From Streptococcus sanguinis (GTDB taxonomy: Bacteria > Bacillota > Bacilli > Lactobacillales > Streptococcaceae), in NCBI RefSeq assembly GCF_003943735.1, contig NZ_RJMV01000007.1, positions 33,322-97,321 on the forward strand: a stretch of 64,000 bases of DNA, given 5' to 3'. The first letter of the stretch is position 1; each line of letters opens with the position of its first letter. Shown piece after piece: positions 19,477-29,936 of the stretch. A program made the position numbers and the translations under genes. Under the pieces are notes generated by a model that saw only the letters and a list, made by a program, of their open reading frames with translations, was not told the DNA's origin and ran no database searches.

Positions 19477-19485
19477 ATTATATCA
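19477..19485 (-). promoter_or_regulatory. Extended -10 promoter of pgk
   Basis: Minus strand TGATATAAT (TGn plus TATAAT at 19477-19482), 37 bp upstream of the pgk start. No good -35 at 17 bp. Confidence 0.6.
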
Positions 19486-19521
19486 TATTTTCCAAAAGTT
19501 TTCTTGATATAAAGAAAATTT

Positions 19522-19550
19522 TCACAAAAAAGAAGTGCCACGCACTTCTT
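19522..19550 (-). terminator. Strong terminator upstream of pgk
   Basis: Perfect stem AAGAAGTGC / GCACTTCTT (19530-19550, loop CAC), followed on the minus strand by six T. It insulates pgk from the metal transporter gene. Confidence 0.85.
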
Positions 19551-19641
19551 TCTCTCGAACTTTGGAATTAGAGAATGGGAAGAAGGGCTCTGAACTCATT
19601 CAGACAATAGTTAAAGCTGGATTTTTCTCTAGATTTGACAA

Positions 19642-19668
19642 CTCAAAAAGCCAGTAAAACTACTGACT
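19642..19668 (-). terminator. Terminator after the VIT-family gene
   Basis: Minus strand AGTCAGTA / TACTGGCT (19649-19668) followed by TTTTTG. Confidence 0.75.
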
Positions 19669-19684
19669 TTAACTCTTCTCATTA

Positions 19685-20374
19685 CTAAATTGCAAAAGCC
19701 TGTCCTACTGCATAAGTGACCGCCATGGTTAGAAGACCGATCACAAGATTTCGAAGCATAGCATTTTTGAGCGGTGCTTTGCCCAATCTAGCGCTGGTGT
19801 AACCTGTTCCCAAAAGGGCCAAGGCCACGATTAGAACGGTTGCCCAGATACGGACGCTGGCAGGAAGCAGGATAATGGTAATCATAGGAAAAAGTGCACC
19901 AACAGCAAAGGCTAAAAAGCTTGATACGGCAGCATGCCAGGGATTAGTGAACTCCTCAATCTCGATTCCATATTTTTCCTGTACCAAAGCCTCCAACGGA
20001 TCTTGGAGAAAAGCTCGGTTGGTCATGAGTTGAGCAGAAGTCTCACACTCGCCATTTTGAACATAGGCAGCATAGAGCGACTGCCTAGCGATATCCGGAT
20101 TTTTCTCTAAAAGCTCCCGCTCTCTGGCAACAGCAGCTTCCTCTGTATCCTTTTGAGTAGAAACTGATACATACTCTCCGCCAGCCATAGAAAAGGCGCC
20201 CGCAAAGACTGCCGCCAAACCAGACAGAAAGATAATCCAGACATCGTCCGTCGCACTAGCTACCCCGATAACCACACCTGCAATGGAAATAATACCATCA
20301 TTAGCTCCTAAAACACCAGCCCGCAAGATATTCAGCCGACCACTAAAGTTCGTATCAATTTTATGTTCTTCCAC
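19685..20374 (-). CDS. VIT/CCC1-family iron-manganese transporter
   Basis: A 229-residue membrane protein of the VIT (CCC1, nodulin-21-like) family: first helix with LNILRAGVLGANDGIISIAG, then FAGAFSMAGGEYVSVSTQKD, a cytosolic stretch rich in Glu (DTEEAAVARERELLEKNP onward, metal-handling in this family), and two to three C-terminal helices. Plant and yeast relatives move ferrous iron or manganese out of the cytosol; bacterial members are thought to efflux Fe or Mn. The start appears to be GTG at 20372-20374 with a purine-rich AAAGGAAAGAG somewhat far upstream. A perfect PerR/Fur-type box lies 27 bp upstream. Confidence 0.9.
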   Translation of the reverse strand: MEEHKIDTNFSGRLNILRAGVLGANDGIISIAGVVIGVASATDDVWIIFLSGLAAVFAGAFSMAGGEYVSVSTQKDTEEAAVARERELLEKNPDIARQSLYAAYVQNGECETSAQLMTNRAFLQDPLEALVQEKYGIEIEEFTNPWHAAVSSFLAFAVGALFPMITIILLPASVRIWATVLIVALALLGTGYTSARLGKAPLKNAMLRNLVIGLLTMAVTYAVGQAFAI

Positions 20375-20400
20375 TATTTAAATTTTCTCTTTCCTTTTAT

Positions 20401-20415
20401 TTATAATGATTATAA
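20401..20415. promoter_or_regulatory. Perfect PerR/Fur-type operator
   Basis: TTATAATGATTATAA is an exact 7-1-7 inverted repeat matching the PerR box consensus (TTATAATNATTATAA). It lies 27 bp upstream of the transporter start, where a bound repressor would cover the promoter or the start of transcription. Confidence 0.85.
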
Positions 20416-20491
20416 ATAAAACCTAGAACTAATACAAGAGAAAATCGAAAAATGAGAAAAGTTCTACTATTTAAGAGAAAGAAAGGCATTG

Positions 20492-20516
20492 AAAAAAGAG
20501 CCGTTTTAAACGACTC
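20492..20516 (-). terminator. Terminator after leuS
   Basis: Minus strand GAGTCGTTT / AAACGGCTC (20498-20516) with six T following. Confidence 0.85.
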
Positions 20517-20553
20517 CTTTCTTTATCATCACTATAATGCTGTAACAAACTAA

Positions 20554-23055
20554 TTATTTCACCACGATATTAACCAGTTTATTCGGCACACTAATCACTT
20601 TGACGATTTCTTTGCCAGCGATTTCGGACTTGATTTTTTCATCTGCCAGAGCGATTTCCTGCAGTTCCTCACGGCTCAAGTCCTTAGCTACGACTAGCTT
20701 AGCACGAACTTTACCCTTGATTTGAACTACGATTTCGACCTCTGCTTCGACCAGTTTGCTTTCGTCATAAGTTGGCCAAGCTACATAGGAAATGCTCTCG
20801 CCAGTTTGAGCGACTGCCTGCCAGAGTTCTTCAGCCAAGTGCGGTGCAAAAGGCGCCAGCAATTGAATGAAACCTTTAGCATATTCGACATAGAGTTTTT
20901 CTTCCTTGTTGGCTGCGTTGACAAAGATCATGAGCTGAGCAATGGCTGTGTTAAACTTGAGCTCCTCAATCTGCTCTGTGACAGACTTGACTGTTTCGTT
21001 GTATACCTTGTCGAGAGCACCATTGTTATCCGCAACAATTTCTTTACTTGTAATCAAACGGTAGACCCGATCTAGGAACTTGCGGCTGCCTTCCAGACCT
21101 TCCTCGCTCCAAGCGATAGACGCGTCCAACGGCCCCATGAACATTTCATAGACACGCAATGTATCGGCACCATATTGCTCCACTACATCATCTGGATTGA
21201 CCACATTCTTCAGAGACTTAGACATCTTAGCAGGCGCCTGCTCTAGTTCTTCTCCAGTTTCGATGTTGAAGAAAGAACCATCGCGTTTTTCCACCTTGTC
21301 TGTTGCTACTAGAGCACCGCGACTATCACGGTAGCTAGTCCCCAGAATCATCCCTTGGTTAAAGAGTTTTTGGAAAGGCTCTTTGGTCGGTACCACTCCG
21401 ATATCATAGAGAAACTTGTGCCAGAAGCGAGCGTAGAGGAGGTGGAGCACAGCGTGCTCCGCACCTCCGATGTAAATATCAACTGGAAGCCAAGCCTTAA
21501 GCAACTCTTCATCTGCTAATTTCTCATTATTGTGCGGGTCAATGTAACGCAAGTAATACCAGCTAGAACCAGCCCATTGAGGCATAGTGTTGGTTTCACG
21601 GCGTCCTTTGACACCATCTTCCCGAGTCACTTCCAGCCAATCAGTCAGATTAGCCAGAGGGCTTTCACCGGTACCAGAAGGGCGGATATCCTTGGTTACA
21701 GGCAAGACAAGCGGCAGTTCATTTTCAGGAACAGCTGTTGAGGTGCCATCTTCCCAATGAATGATTGGAATCGGCTCACCCCAGTAGCGCTGACGGCTAA
21801 AGAGCCAGTCGCGCAGACGATAGGTGACTTTTTCATTTCCAACACCTTCCGCTTCCAGCCAAGCAACCATCTTGTCAATCGCGGCAGCCTTGTCTAAGCC
21901 ATCTAGGAAGCCAGAGTTAATATGCGGACCGTCTTCTGTGTAAGCAGCATCAGCAACATTGCCCCCCTCTAGAACCGGAATAATCTCTAGGTTAAATTGC
22001 TTAGCAAACTCCCAGTCGCGCTCGTCATGCGCAGGAACGGCCATGATAGCACCTGTTCCGTAGCTTGCAAGCACATAGTCGGCAATCCAGATGGGGATTT
22101 CCTTGCCATTGACAGGATTGATGGCATAAGCTCCTGTCCAGACACCGGTCTTCTCCTTAGCCAAATCAGTCCGAGCCAGGTCGGATTTGAGGCTGGCTGC
22201 ATGTTTGTAGTCTGCTACTGCTTGGGCTTGTTCTGCACTTGTAATGGCATCGACGAGAGCATGCTCTGGAGCCAAAACAGCATAGGTCGCACCAAAAAGA
22301 GTGTCCGGACGAGTCGTAAAGACGGTGAAGTCCTTGTCTGTGTCCTTAATCTTGAAGGTTACATTAGCACCGGTTGACTTACCAATCCAGTTGCGCTGCA
22401 TCTCCTTGATAGACTCAGGCCAGTCCAGCTCCTCCAAGTCATTGAGCAAACGTTCTGCATAAGCTGTGATTTTCAGCATCCACTGACGCATAGGCTTGCG
22501 GACAACTGGATAACCACCACGCTCAGATGTTCCGTCTGGAAGAACTTCCTCATTGGCGATAGCCGTTCCCAGCTCTTCAACCCAGTTTACTGGCACTTCA
22601 GCTTCATAAGCCAGGCCTTTTTCGTAAAGCTTGGTGAAAATCCACTGGGTCCATTTGTAGTAGTTGGGGTCAGTTGTATTGACCTCCCGGTCCCAGTCAT
22701 AGGAGAAGCCAAGAGCGTTGATTTGACGCTTAAAGTTGGCAATGTTTTCCGCTGTAAAGTCAGCTGGGTCATTGCCTGTATCCATGGCGTATTGCTCAGC
22801 CGGAAGACCAAAGGCGTCCCAGCCCATAGGGTGGAGGACATTGTAGCCTTGCGCGCGCTTGTAGCGGCTGAGGATATCTGTCGCCGTGTAGCCCTCCGGA
22901 TGCCCTACATGGAGCCCTGCTCCGGATGGGTAAGGAAACATGTCCAGCGCATAAAAGTTAGGCTTGTCCTTGTCCGTACCTGTCTTGAATGTATAGTGCT
23001 CTGCCCAGTATTTCTGCCACTTGGGCTCAATTTCTTTGTGATTATAATAAGCCAT
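20554..23055 (-). CDS. leuS: Leucyl-tRNA synthetase
   Basis: An 833-residue class Ia synthetase charging tRNA-Leu. HIGH-type motif [12 protein letters not shown] follows YPSGAGL at about residues 40-60; [16 protein letters not shown] carries the ATP-binding KMSKS; the CP1 editing insertion has [13 protein letters not shown] and the T-rich [23 protein letters not shown] segment. Length is normal. Start: the ATG of MAYYNHKEI (23053-23055) follows GGAGAAAAG; the longer frame upstream has no ribosome site. No T-box leader is visible in the 115-bp gap upstream. Confidence 0.97.
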   Translation of the reverse strand: MAYYNHKEIEPKWQKYWAEHYTFKTGTDKDKPNFYALDMFPYPSGAGLHVGHPEGYTATDILSRYKRAQGYNVLHPMGWDAFGLPAEQYAMDTGNDPADFTAENIANFKRQINALGFSYDWDREVNTTDPNYYKWTQWIFTKLYEKGLAYEAEVPVNWVEELGTAIANEEVLPDGTSERGGYPVVRKPMRQWMLKITAYAERLLNDLEELDWPESIKEMQRNWIGKSTGANVTFKIKDTDKDFTVFTTRPDTLFGATYAVLAPEHALVDAITSAEQAQAVADYKHAASLKSDLARTDLAKEKTGVWTGAYAINPVNGKEIPIWIADYVLASYGTGAIMAVPAHDERDWEFAKQFNLEIIPVLEGGNVADAAYTEDGPHINSGFLDGLDKAAAIDKMVAWLEAEGVGNEKVTYRLRDWLFSRQRYWGEPIPIIHWEDGTSTAVPENELPLVLPVTKDIRPSGTGESPLANLTDWLEVTREDGVKGRRETNTMPQWAGSSWYYLRYIDPHNNEKLADEELLKAWLPVDIYIGGAEHAVLHLLYARFWHKFLYDIGVVPTKEPFQKLFNQGMILGTSYRDSRGALVATDKVEKRDGSFFNIETGEELEQAPAKMSKSLKNVVNPDDVVEQYGADTLRVYEMFMGPLDASIAWSEEGLEGSRKFLDRVYRLITSKEIVADNNGALDKVYNETVKSVTEQIEELKFNTAIAQLMIFVNAANKEEKLYVEYAKGFIQLLAPFAPHLAEELWQAVAQTGESISYVAWPTYDESKLVEAEVEIVVQIKGKVRAKLVVAKDLSREELQEIALADEKIKSEIAGKEIVKVISVPNKLVNIVVK

Positions 23056-23171
23056 TCTTTTCTCCATTTTTTGTACTGTTTCTATTATACCATTTTCAAG
23101 GGATTTTGAAAGACGGAATCCAGTTTTCACTGACAAAAACTATAACTCATCTCTAAAGCGTTAGTCTCTGA

Positions 23172-23200
23172 TTGACCTCTAAAATTAAAAGTTGTATAAT
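23172..23200 (+). promoter_or_regulatory. Promoter of the ICMT-like gene
   Basis: TTGACC (23172-23177), 17 bp, TATAAT (23195-23200), only 19 bp before the ATG, giving a very short leader. Confidence 0.8.
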
Positions 23201-23219
23201 TCTGGCCGGAGGAATAATC

Positions 23220-23783
23220 ATGAATTTACAAACTATTTTCACTTATGTTTTCTTTGTTATTTTTATTAGCACAGAAATGTGGATTAAAAATAAAACTAAG
23301 TCAAACAATGTAAACGACTCTGCAGATAAAGGGAGCCGCTACATCATTATCGGCAGTGTTATCTGCTGCTTATTTTTGATAAACGGGCAATTTCTCGACT
23401 TTGTCCCCCACTTACCCAGCCTCACTATCTATCTTGGAATCCTCATCTCCCTAGCAGGGTTCGTATTGCGGGTCTATGCAGTCAATTATCTCGGAAAAAA
23501 CTTCACACTGGCCGTTCAAACAACCGATAGTCAACAATTAGTAGACCATGGCCCTTATTCTATTGTAAGAAATCCTGCCTATACTGGCAGTATCTTGTCT
23601 ATCCTTGGCCTATCGATTACCTCATTAAATCCTCTTACAATCATTATCAGTCTTATTTTACTCATGTTAGGATATAGCATTCGACTTAGAGTAGAAGAAA
23701 AAGCTTTAGGCAATCACTTTGGGAAAAATTACGAAGCTTATTGCCAAAAGGTTAGATACCGAGTTTTTCCTTACATCTGGTAA
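23220..23783 (+). CDS. Isoprenylcysteine carboxyl methyltransferase-like membrane protein
   Basis: A 187-residue protein with about five membrane segments and the ICMT/PEMT-type SAM-binding end: VDHGPYSIVRNPAYTGSILS, then RVEEKALGNHFGKNYEAYCQKVRYRVFP. The family methylates prenylcysteines in eukaryotes; bacteria lack such substrates and their members (also MddA and NnrU relatives) act on small thiols, lipids or unknown targets. The start at 23220 has GGAGGA at eight bases; an earlier TTG coincides with the -35 box and is not a start. A strong hairpin follows. Confidence 0.8.
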   Translation: MNLQTIFTYVFFVIFISTEMWIKNKTKSNNVNDSADKGSRYIIIGSVICCLFLINGQFLDFVPHLPSLTIYLGILISLAGFVLRVYAVNYLGKNFTLAVQTTDSQQLVDHGPYSIVRNPAYTGSILSILGLSITSLNPLTIIISLILLMLGYSIRLRVEEKALGNHFGKNYEAYCQKVRYRVFPYIW

Positions 23784-23792
23784 TCTCACCAA

Positions 23793-23845
23793 AAAACAAG
23801 CCACATTGTCAACCCTACGGTTGAAAGGTGGCTTGTTTTGTATTT
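23793..23845. terminator. Bidirectional terminator hairpin, copy 1
   Basis: Outer arms AAAACAAGCCAC (23793-23804) and GTGGCTTGTTTT (23828-23839) are a perfect 12-bp match; an inner CAACC / GGTTG stem sits in the loop. It separates the convergent ICMT-like gene and gldA. A close relative is at 33838-33884. Confidence 0.85.
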
Positions 23846-23850
23846 TGCTT

Positions 23851-24945
23851 TTATTTATCCAAATCCCTGACGTATTGGTCGACTGCTAGGATGGCACCTG
23901 CAATGTCAGAAGCTGAGATCTCAAATGGCATCTGATGGATGGTTTCGCCCTCAATCGTCGCTTGCTGACCAACTTTGAGCAAATCTTCATAGCTGGCATT
24001 TTCTAAATGCATTTCTTTCAGAGTTGTCGGCATACCAATCTTTTGATAGAAGCGAATATATTTTTCCAATTCTTCTTTAGGTCGGTTTTCTAAGAAGAGC
24101 TGGGTCAAGGTTCCATAAGCAACTTTTTCGCCGTGGGTCAAGTGATGAATATCGCCTGTAAGAGCTGTAAAGCCGTTGTGGATAGCATGGGCTGCCGCTA
24201 AACCGCCGCTCTCAAAGCCGACGCCGCTGAGAAGGGTATTGGCTTCAATGATATTTTCCAGAGCTGGAGTTACAACTTTTGCTTCACAGGCTGCAATAGC
24301 CTGCAGGCCATCTGCAAACAGTGTTTCTTCACACTTCTTCGCAATTGCTACACCAGCTAAGCTCTGTCTTTGTCCCAGCATGGTAGTGCCATTTCTTTGC
24401 TGGACAGCACGCGCCTCTACCCAAGTCGCTAAACCATCTGCAATCCCAGAAGCCAGAAGCCGTTTTGGCGCTCCAGCAATCACTTTCGTATCTACCAAGA
24501 CGAGTTCAGGGTTTTTACTATAGAAAATGTACTTTTCAAAGGCGCCATCTTCTGTATAGATAACAGAAAGTGCTGAGGTTGGGGCATCTGTAGAGGCAAT
24601 GGTTGGCGCAATGACTACGGGACGACCTAGTATGTCTGCAATCGCCTTCGCACTGTCAATCGTTTTCCCACCGCCTAGACCAATAACCAAGTCTGCTCCG
24701 TCTTTTTCAGCCAGAGCAACGACCCGATCAATTTCAGCATCTGAAGCTTCTCCGTTAAAAGCGACATGCAGCACATGAAAACCATAACGAGTAAGGTAGT
24801 CATTGAATTTTTCCCCAACAATCTGGTAAACTACATCATCACAAAGCAAGACTGGATGGCTGCCTAACTGAAGAATCTGTTTTGCATTTTCAAACAGGGC
24901 ATTTTCTCCCTGAATATAACGAGACGGACTTGCAAAAATTCTCAT
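23851..24945 (-). CDS. gldA: Glycerol dehydrogenase-type NAD-dependent dehydrogenase
   Basis: A 364-residue iron-containing-type ADH of the GldA family. NAD loop: VIGLGGGKTIDSAKAIAD; metal ligands: Asp in SGIADGLATWVEA, His in AAHAIHNGF and His in LTHGEKVAYG; the substrate side is ASTDAPTSALSV. GldA interconverts glycerol and dihydroxyacetone, and also reduces hydroxyacetone to propanediol. Here it is last in a row with the aldolase and glycyl radical enzyme, so its likely job is to reduce the three-carbon ketone released by the aldolase and so recycle NADH. Confidence 0.93.
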   Translation of the reverse strand: MRIFASPSRYIQGENALFENAKQILQLGSHPVLLCDDVVYQIVGEKFNDYLTRYGFHVLHVAFNGEASDAEIDRVVALAEKDGADLVIGLGGGKTIDSAKAIADILGRPVVIAPTIASTDAPTSALSVIYTEDGAFEKYIFYSKNPELVLVDTKVIAGAPKRLLASGIADGLATWVEARAVQQRNGTTMLGQRQSLAGVAIAKKCEETLFADGLQAIAACEAKVVTPALENIIEANTLLSGVGFESGGLAAAHAIHNGFTALTGDIHHLTHGEKVAYGTLTQLFLENRPKEELEKYIRFYQKIGMPTTLKEMHLENASYEDLLKVGQQATIEGETIHQMPFEISASDIAGAILAVDQYVRDLDK

Positions 24946-24992
24946 AGAACACCTCTTTCATTTATTCATAAATAGAGCATTAAATATGCCTT

Positions 24993-25661
24993 TTAAATGT
25001 ATTCCTGATTGTGAATTGCTGACCAGTCAGCAGCAAAGTCATCCACTGCCTTAGAGATAGACGGCATGGCAAAGGCTGCTGCAAAGATATCTGGTCCTGC
25101 TGTAATGGCTTGGGCCCCATCAGCAAAAGCACTATTAATTTGGCTAACATTCTTAAAGGACGCTGCCAATATTTTGCTGGCGGAATGTTCCCGCTCAATC
25201 GCTTGAGCCAACTGGCTAATTACAGCATCTGAATCAATATTGAGATTTTCCATGCGGTTATAGTAAGGAGCAAGATAGTCAGCCCCCGCTTCAATGGCTA
25301 ATAGCCCTTGAAAGGTTGTATAAATGGCTGTCGCTGTAATCTTGTAGCCCTCTGCTTTGAGAGTTTTGATAGCTGCTAGCCCAGCCGGTGTGACCGGAAC
25401 TTTAATGTAGACAGCATCGTCGCATTTTTTTCGAATTTCAGTAGCATCTTTCAAGATTCCCTCATAATCCTTGGCAACAACCTGCACATGGATAGATGGA
25501 CCTTCTCCTATGATTTCCCGAACAGTGCGAATCCGTTCGAAGAAGTCTATTTTTCCTTCTTTTTTTGCGATGGTCGGATTAGAAGTCACTCCCGCCAAAG
25601 GGAGGACTTCCGACCATTTTTTTATCTCCTCTAAATTTAAGGTATCAAGCATGAATTCCAT
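24993..25661 (-). CDS. fsa: Fructose-6-phosphate aldolase / transaldolase-like protein
   Basis: A 222-residue MipB/TalC-type class I aldolase. The Schiff-base lysine is in [18 protein letters not shown]; other family features are the N-terminal [27 protein letters not shown], and the C-terminal GPDIFAAAF. Such enzymes split a ketose 6-phosphate into glyceraldehyde 3-phosphate and a C3 ketone (dihydroxyacetone or hydroxyacetone). Lies 14 bp after the glycyl radical gene and before gldA, fitting the middle step of the proposed route. Confidence 0.92.
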   Translation of the reverse strand: MEFMLDTLNLEEIKKWSEVLPLAGVTSNPTIAKKEGKIDFFERIRTVREIIGEGPSIHVQVVAKDYEGILKDATEIRKKCDDAVYIKVPVTPAGLAAIKTLKAEGYKITATAIYTTFQGLLAIEAGADYLAPYYNRMENLNIDSDAVISQLAQAIEREHSASKILAASFKNVSQINSAFADGAQAITAGPDIFAAAFAMPSISKAVDDFAADWSAIHNQEYI

Positions 25662-25675
25662 AAATTGGACCTCTT

Positions 25676-28117
25676 TTACAACGTGTGCTCCGTACGTCCG
25701 ATAATATCATCTTGCGTCGCCTTGGAAAGCACATTGAAGAAAGCAGAGTAGCCTGCAACGCGAACAATCAAATCGCGGTGTTTTTCAGGATGCTTCTGAG
25801 CATCAATCAATGTTTCCCGAGAAACGACATTGTATTGGATATGATAGCCATGCAGACGGTTAAAGAATGTACGAAGCAAGGCAATAAGTTTCACTTTATC
25901 TTCTTCCTTAGACAGGGTCTGAGGATTAACTTTTTGATTGAGCAGAACGCCACCTACGATTTCATCTGTCGGCAATTTAGAAACAGATTTCAATACGGAG
26001 GTCGGGCCATTCTTGTCCATATTGTGGGATGGAGAGCAGCCCTCAGCGAGCGGTGTTCCGGCATTGCGGCCATCTGGTGTCGCCAAGGTACCGCGACCTT
26101 GACCTACATTGGCTGAAATAGAAGATGTTCCAGAGTATCGGATACCGCCAATTGGACCACGGCCATAACGGGTATTTGGATATTTAGCGATTTCATCCAC
26201 ATAAATATCATAAGCATCTGTCACTAGCTTATCTGCGTAATCATCATCATTACCATATTTCGGTGCATCATGAATCAGCATTTCTTGAATTTCTTTACCA
26301 CGCTCACCTGCATAGTCCGTTTCAAGTGCATGCCAGAGTTCAGCTGGAGTCAGCCTGCCTTCCTCAAAGACCAGCTTCTTGATAGCCGCCAGTGAGTCTG
26401 ATAGATTGGCAATACCGACTTGAAGACCGGAAATATAGTCATAGACTGCTCCGCCTTCTTTCAAATGCTTGCCGCGTCCGATACAGTCATCTGTCAAAGC
26501 TGAGCAGAGGATATCCGGCACTTCTCTTTCAAGAGATAGGTCGATAGAATTTTCCACGATGACACTCATGCGGGTCAAATGACGCAAGGTCTTGTCCCAA
26601 GCCGTTTGCAGCTCAGCAAAGCTCTTCATATCTTTAAAATGACCGAAGCTTGGCGCAAAGCGCTTGCCAGACGCCGGATCAATCCCATCGTTCATAGTGA
26701 TCAGGAGCACCTTAGGGAAGTTCATGTAGCTCATACCTGTACAACGGTAGCCCCATTTACCAGGCACAGCAGTTTCCACACAGCCGATAGCACTGTAGTC
26801 GTAAGCATCTTCTTCTAAAACGCCTTTGGCGATAAAGGACGGAATGATGATTTCATCATTATTGAAAGCCGGCATACCGAAACCAAGCTTCATGACTTCG
26901 ATACACTCATTCATAAAGCGAGCATCTAAGCCTGCATGATAACGAACAGTCAGATTCGGCTGAGGAAGATGAGTTTGAGCTACAGATTTCAACACAAGGT
27001 AGGAAAGTTGGTTGACTGCATCTCTCTTATCTCTCGTTTGGCCACCGATTGTCACATTTTGATAAAGGGGACTGCCCGCAGATGAGAATGTGTGAGCCTG
27101 GCTGCGTACTTTATTAATGGTGATCGTCTTAATCCAGAGATTGGTTAAGCGTTCTACAATACTAGCCTCTGTTTCACGTCCAGCTTCCAAATCTGCCTTG
27201 ACATAAGGGTACATGTACTGGTCAAAGCGTCCATAAGAGAGTGAATGTCCGTTGGACTCAATCTGAAGGATACACTGGATAAACCAAACAGACTGAACGG
27301 CTTCAGCAAAGGTTGATGCTGGCTCGTACGGCACTTTAGAACAGATTCTAGCGATTTCTAAGAGCTCCTGACGGCGCTTAGGATCTGCTTTTTCAGCCAT
27401 CTGATTGGCCAAGGCCACAAAACGCTCCGCATAAGCTTTCACAGCATCTACTACGATGAAAATGGAATCATAGAAGTGGTATTTGTCAAGACTAGCCGGA
27501 TCGGTCAAATCCAAGGCTTCCTTAGCTGCGCGAGCTTTTTCTTCAAAACCTTTCAGTCCATAGGCCAAGAGTTTTTGATAGTTGACCGCCAAGTGGGCAT
27601 CCCCAGAGTTCATCTTTCCTTCCATGCCAAAGAAGCCAGTTTCCATATAAACCTGAACTTCTTCTGGAAGTAGAGCTCCAGCTCTCGCACGGAGGTTATT
27701 GTTTTCCCAGAAAGGAGCGATGCTACGGAGCTGCTCTTTGGTTTCCTCTGTGATGTAGAAAACGTCTCCGTCCCGCTTCTCAAAAAGATCTAGTTCATTG
27801 AGTACAAACTCTAAAGTATACTCTGGGAAGATAGGCGCATCTTTATTAGATGAAGCCTGATTGCCGACAATCATCGTTTCATCTTCGATATAGAGCGTCA
27901 TATTCTCCAAAATCTCTTTGAGCATGTAAGCACGCTTCAGCACATTTGGTTTTTCCTTATGCTTATCATAAGCCTTGGTAGCTAGGACAGCGCGCTCTGC
28001 GTCAATATAGGGCTTTTTATTTAAAACATCTTCCCGATACTTATCCATCCGCTCTGTTAAGCTGCCAAAATAGTCTGTTTTTATTGTTGTTTTTTCTACT
28101 TCTTTTACTTGGATCAT
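25676..28117 (-). CDS. pflD: Glycyl radical enzyme, PflD-type, C-O lyase signature
   Basis: An 813-residue glycyl radical enzyme. The radical glycine is Gly789 in RVAGYSAFF near the C-terminus. The active-site thiyl loop reads GCVETAVPG with Cys446 and Glu448. True pyruvate formate-lyases have two adjacent cysteines here; Cys-Val-Glu is the mark of the eliminases (glycerol and diol dehydratases, choline lyase). It is therefore better called a PflD-type lyase than formate acetyltransferase. From memory, E. coli PflD was shown to open 1,5-anhydroglucitol 6-phosphate; substrate here is inferred. Followed by the aldolase and gldA, preceded by PTS genes. Oxygen-sensitive by nature. Confidence 0.93.
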   Translation of the reverse strand: MIQVKEVEKTTIKTDYFGSLTERMDKYREDVLNKKPYIDAERAVLATKAYDKHKEKPNVLKRAYMLKEILENMTLYIEDETMIVGNQASSNKDAPIFPEYTLEFVLNELDLFEKRDGDVFYITEETKEQLRSIAPFWENNNLRARAGALLPEEVQVYMETGFFGMEGKMNSGDAHLAVNYQKLLAYGLKGFEEKARAAKEALDLTDPASLDKYHFYDSIFIVVDAVKAYAERFVALANQMAEKADPKRRQELLEIARICSKVPYEPASTFAEAVQSVWFIQCILQIESNGHSLSYGRFDQYMYPYVKADLEAGRETEASIVERLTNLWIKTITINKVRSQAHTFSSAGSPLYQNVTIGGQTRDKRDAVNQLSYLVLKSVAQTHLPQPNLTVRYHAGLDARFMNECIEVMKLGFGMPAFNNDEIIIPSFIAKGVLEEDAYDYSAIGCVETAVPGKWGYRCTGMSYMNFPKVLLITMNDGIDPASGKRFAPSFGHFKDMKSFAELQTAWDKTLRHLTRMSVIVENSIDLSLEREVPDILCSALTDDCIGRGKHLKEGGAVYDYISGLQVGIANLSDSLAAIKKLVFEEGRLTPAELWHALETDYAGERGKEIQEMLIHDAPKYGNDDDYADKLVTDAYDIYVDEIAKYPNTRYGRGPIGGIRYSGTSSISANVGQGRGTLATPDGRNAGTPLAEGCSPSHNMDKNGPTSVLKSVSKLPTDEIVGGVLLNQKVNPQTLSKEEDKVKLIALLRTFFNRLHGYHIQYNVVSRETLIDAQKHPEKHRDLIVRVAGYSAFFNVLSKATQDDIIGRTEHTL

Positions 28118-28164
28118 TTGGTTACGACCTTTCTTATGAAATTTAATTTATTTCTTTCGTAACT

Positions 28165-28193
28165 ATTGTAACATGCAAAATTCTAGAATTCAA
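28165..28193 (-). promoter_or_regulatory. Promoter of the glycyl radical enzyme gene
   Basis: Minus strand TTGAAT (28188-28193), 17 bp, TACAAT (28165-28170). It shows that pflD-fsa-gldA can be read apart from the PTS genes upstream. Confidence 0.75.
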
Positions 28194-28227
28194 TCATTTA
28201 TAGGCGATTACTGAATTAAAGATTTTT

Positions 28228-28241
28228 TGCACATTTGTGCC
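28228..28241. promoter_or_regulatory. Operator-like palindrome, pflD copy
   Basis: TGCACATTTGTGCC, a near-copy (one mismatch) of the perfect palindrome before the PTS genes. Its centre is 67 bp upstream of the -10 centre, against 69 bp at the other site. Confidence 0.7.
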
Positions 28242-28285
28242 ATCTGAGCCAAGAAACTTTTGTGTTTTTATCCATCAAAATCAGA

Positions 28286-29587
28286 TTATTCTTCATTTTT
28301 CAATTCGTTATTGTAGGCAATCTTATCCTGAAACTTCACAAATGGGAAATAGGCAAAGGCGGACATGGCTAAGATGACAATTTGAATGACTGCCCCTTGC
28401 CAGCCAGCGACCATAAAGCCAGAAATGATAGCCGGCGTACTCCAAGGCAAAGTCACACCTGCGAATGGCTGCATAAAGCCGACCGCAATCGCCATGTAGA
28501 CAATCAAAGCGGCTAGAACCGGTACCAAAACAAAGGGCAGGAACATGACCGGATTCATCACAATCGGAAAACCAAAGACAACTGGCTCATTGACATTAAA
28601 GATTGCCGGGAAAGCAGCAACTTTCCCCAGGGCCTTATACTGCTTGGACTTGGCAGCAAAGAGCATGGCTACGACCACTCCAAAAGTGATACCGGATCCC
28701 GATAAGATAAGAAAACTATCCAAGAACTGTTGGGTCACAATATGAGCGCCTTGACTGACAGACAGCTTATCTGCAGCAAGTAAAGCCTTATTTGCATCCA
28801 GGTTAGACAATAGTAAGGCTGTTACGACACCATTGACAACGGACTGGCCATGGACGCCAAACCACCATAAGAAAGAAATAAAGAAAGCAATACCGATAGC
28901 TCCATACAGAGAGCCCGTCAGACCTTGCAGAGGCACCTGAATAACATCGTAAATCATCTCAATAAAGGTACCGCCACCAGTCGCTATCTTGGCAATAATA
29001 TAAACAAGCATTGACAGCAAGAAAATAACGAAAGCTGGAATCATGGCTTCAAACTGCTTGGCAATCGCTTGAGGAACTTGCTCTGGCATTTTGATGACAA
29101 TATGCTTTTGAATGAAAATCGTATAGATACTGCCAACTGCCAAACCAATAAGAATGGCCCCAATGATTCCTTGACCGCCAAACCAGACCTTGGCAATCGC
29201 ATCTGCAATCGCTTCACCCTTTTCTGGTATGTAGGAGGATTTCAAAAGGATAAAGAAAGAAGAAAGAGACAACACCCCTGCCGGCAGAGGCTCTACACCA
29301 CTGTTCTTAGCATAAGAATAGCCAATTGAAAAACAGGAAATCAGCCCCATAATGGCAAAGGTACCTGAATAAACCTGCATAAACGGTTCTGTCCAGTCAG
29401 CCCCAAACACACCAGCAATGGCTTGATTTAGACCTTCAAACGGCAATTGCCCTACAATCAAGAATAGACTTCCCACAACTGTAAGGGGCAAAATTGCCAA
29501 CATACCGTCTTTTAAGGCGATAATCCCGCGCATATTGACAAACTTCATAATCGGCGCAATGATTTTTTGAGTATCCACTTTAGACAT
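28286..29587 (-). CDS. PTS permease, EIIC, lactose/cellobiose family
   Basis: A 433-residue integral membrane EIIC with about ten helices. Family marks include FVNMRGIIALKDGMLAILPL at the start, WWFGVHGQSVVNGV in the middle, and NVNEPVVFGFPIVMNPVMF, the substrate-site NEP motif. It forms the channel for a sugar that is phosphorylated by IIB as it enters. Its association with a glycyl radical enzyme, aldolase and GldA implies an unusual sugar or polyol rather than cellobiose. Confidence 0.93.
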   Translation of the reverse strand: MSKVDTQKIIAPIMKFVNMRGIIALKDGMLAILPLTVVGSLFLIVGQLPFEGLNQAIAGVFGADWTEPFMQVYSGTFAIMGLISCFSIGYSYAKNSGVEPLPAGVLSLSSFFILLKSSYIPEKGEAIADAIAKVWFGGQGIIGAILIGLAVGSIYTIFIQKHIVIKMPEQVPQAIAKQFEAMIPAFVIFLLSMLVYIIAKIATGGGTFIEMIYDVIQVPLQGLTGSLYGAIGIAFFISFLWWFGVHGQSVVNGVVTALLLSNLDANKALLAADKLSVSQGAHIVTQQFLDSFLILSGSGITFGVVVAMLFAAKSKQYKALGKVAAFPAIFNVNEPVVFGFPIVMNPVMFLPFVLVPVLAALIVYMAIAVGFMQPFAGVTLPWSTPAIISGFMVAGWQGAVIQIVILAMSAFAYFPFVKFQDKIAYNNELKNEE

Positions 29588-29604
29588 AACGAAGCTCCTT
29601 GATT

Positions 29605-29916
29605 TTAATGTTTATCCAACAAACTCAAAGCGAGATTTAACACTTTTTCGCCATCTAGCATACCGTAATCAGCCATCGGAATAACTGCAATCGGAGTATG
29701 GCAGCTGTCGCAAATAGCTGTAGATTTGTCCAGAGTATAAGCTACCTGCGGGCCCAATAAAGCGACATCCAGATCCGCTGCATAATCAGCCAACTTAGCC
29801 TGAGAGTAGGCTTCAATCTCAGCTTCCAGCCCTTTTTCAGCTGCAGCTATTTTCATATTGTTGACCAACATTCCTGTTGAAAAACCTGCCGCGCAAAACA
29901 AACCAATCTTAACCAT
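29605..29916 (-). CDS. PTS EIIB, lactose/cellobiose family
   Basis: A 103-residue IIB with the phosphorylated cysteine at residue 8 in GLFCAAGFSTGMLVNNM. Receives phosphate from IIA and passes it to the sugar held by IIC. A second CxxC-like pair (ICDSCHT) in the middle is unusual. Lies 17 bp before IIC. Confidence 0.93.
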   Translation of the reverse strand: MVKIGLFCAAGFSTGMLVNNMKIAAAEKGLEAEIEAYSQAKLADYAADLDVALLGPQVAYTLDKSTAICDSCHTPIAVIPMADYGMLDGEKVLNLALSLLDKH

Positions 29917-29936
29917 CTTTTCATCCTCCTGATGAT

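Noticed and set aside
23172..23219. A TTG start giving the ICMT-like protein 16 extra residues
   Set aside because: The TTG is part of the -35 box TTGACC, and the promoter plus GGAGGA point to the ATG at 23220.
25676..28117. Calling the glycyl radical enzyme a formate acetyltransferase
   Set aside because: The active-site loop has Cys-Val-Glu and not the adjacent cysteines of PFL.
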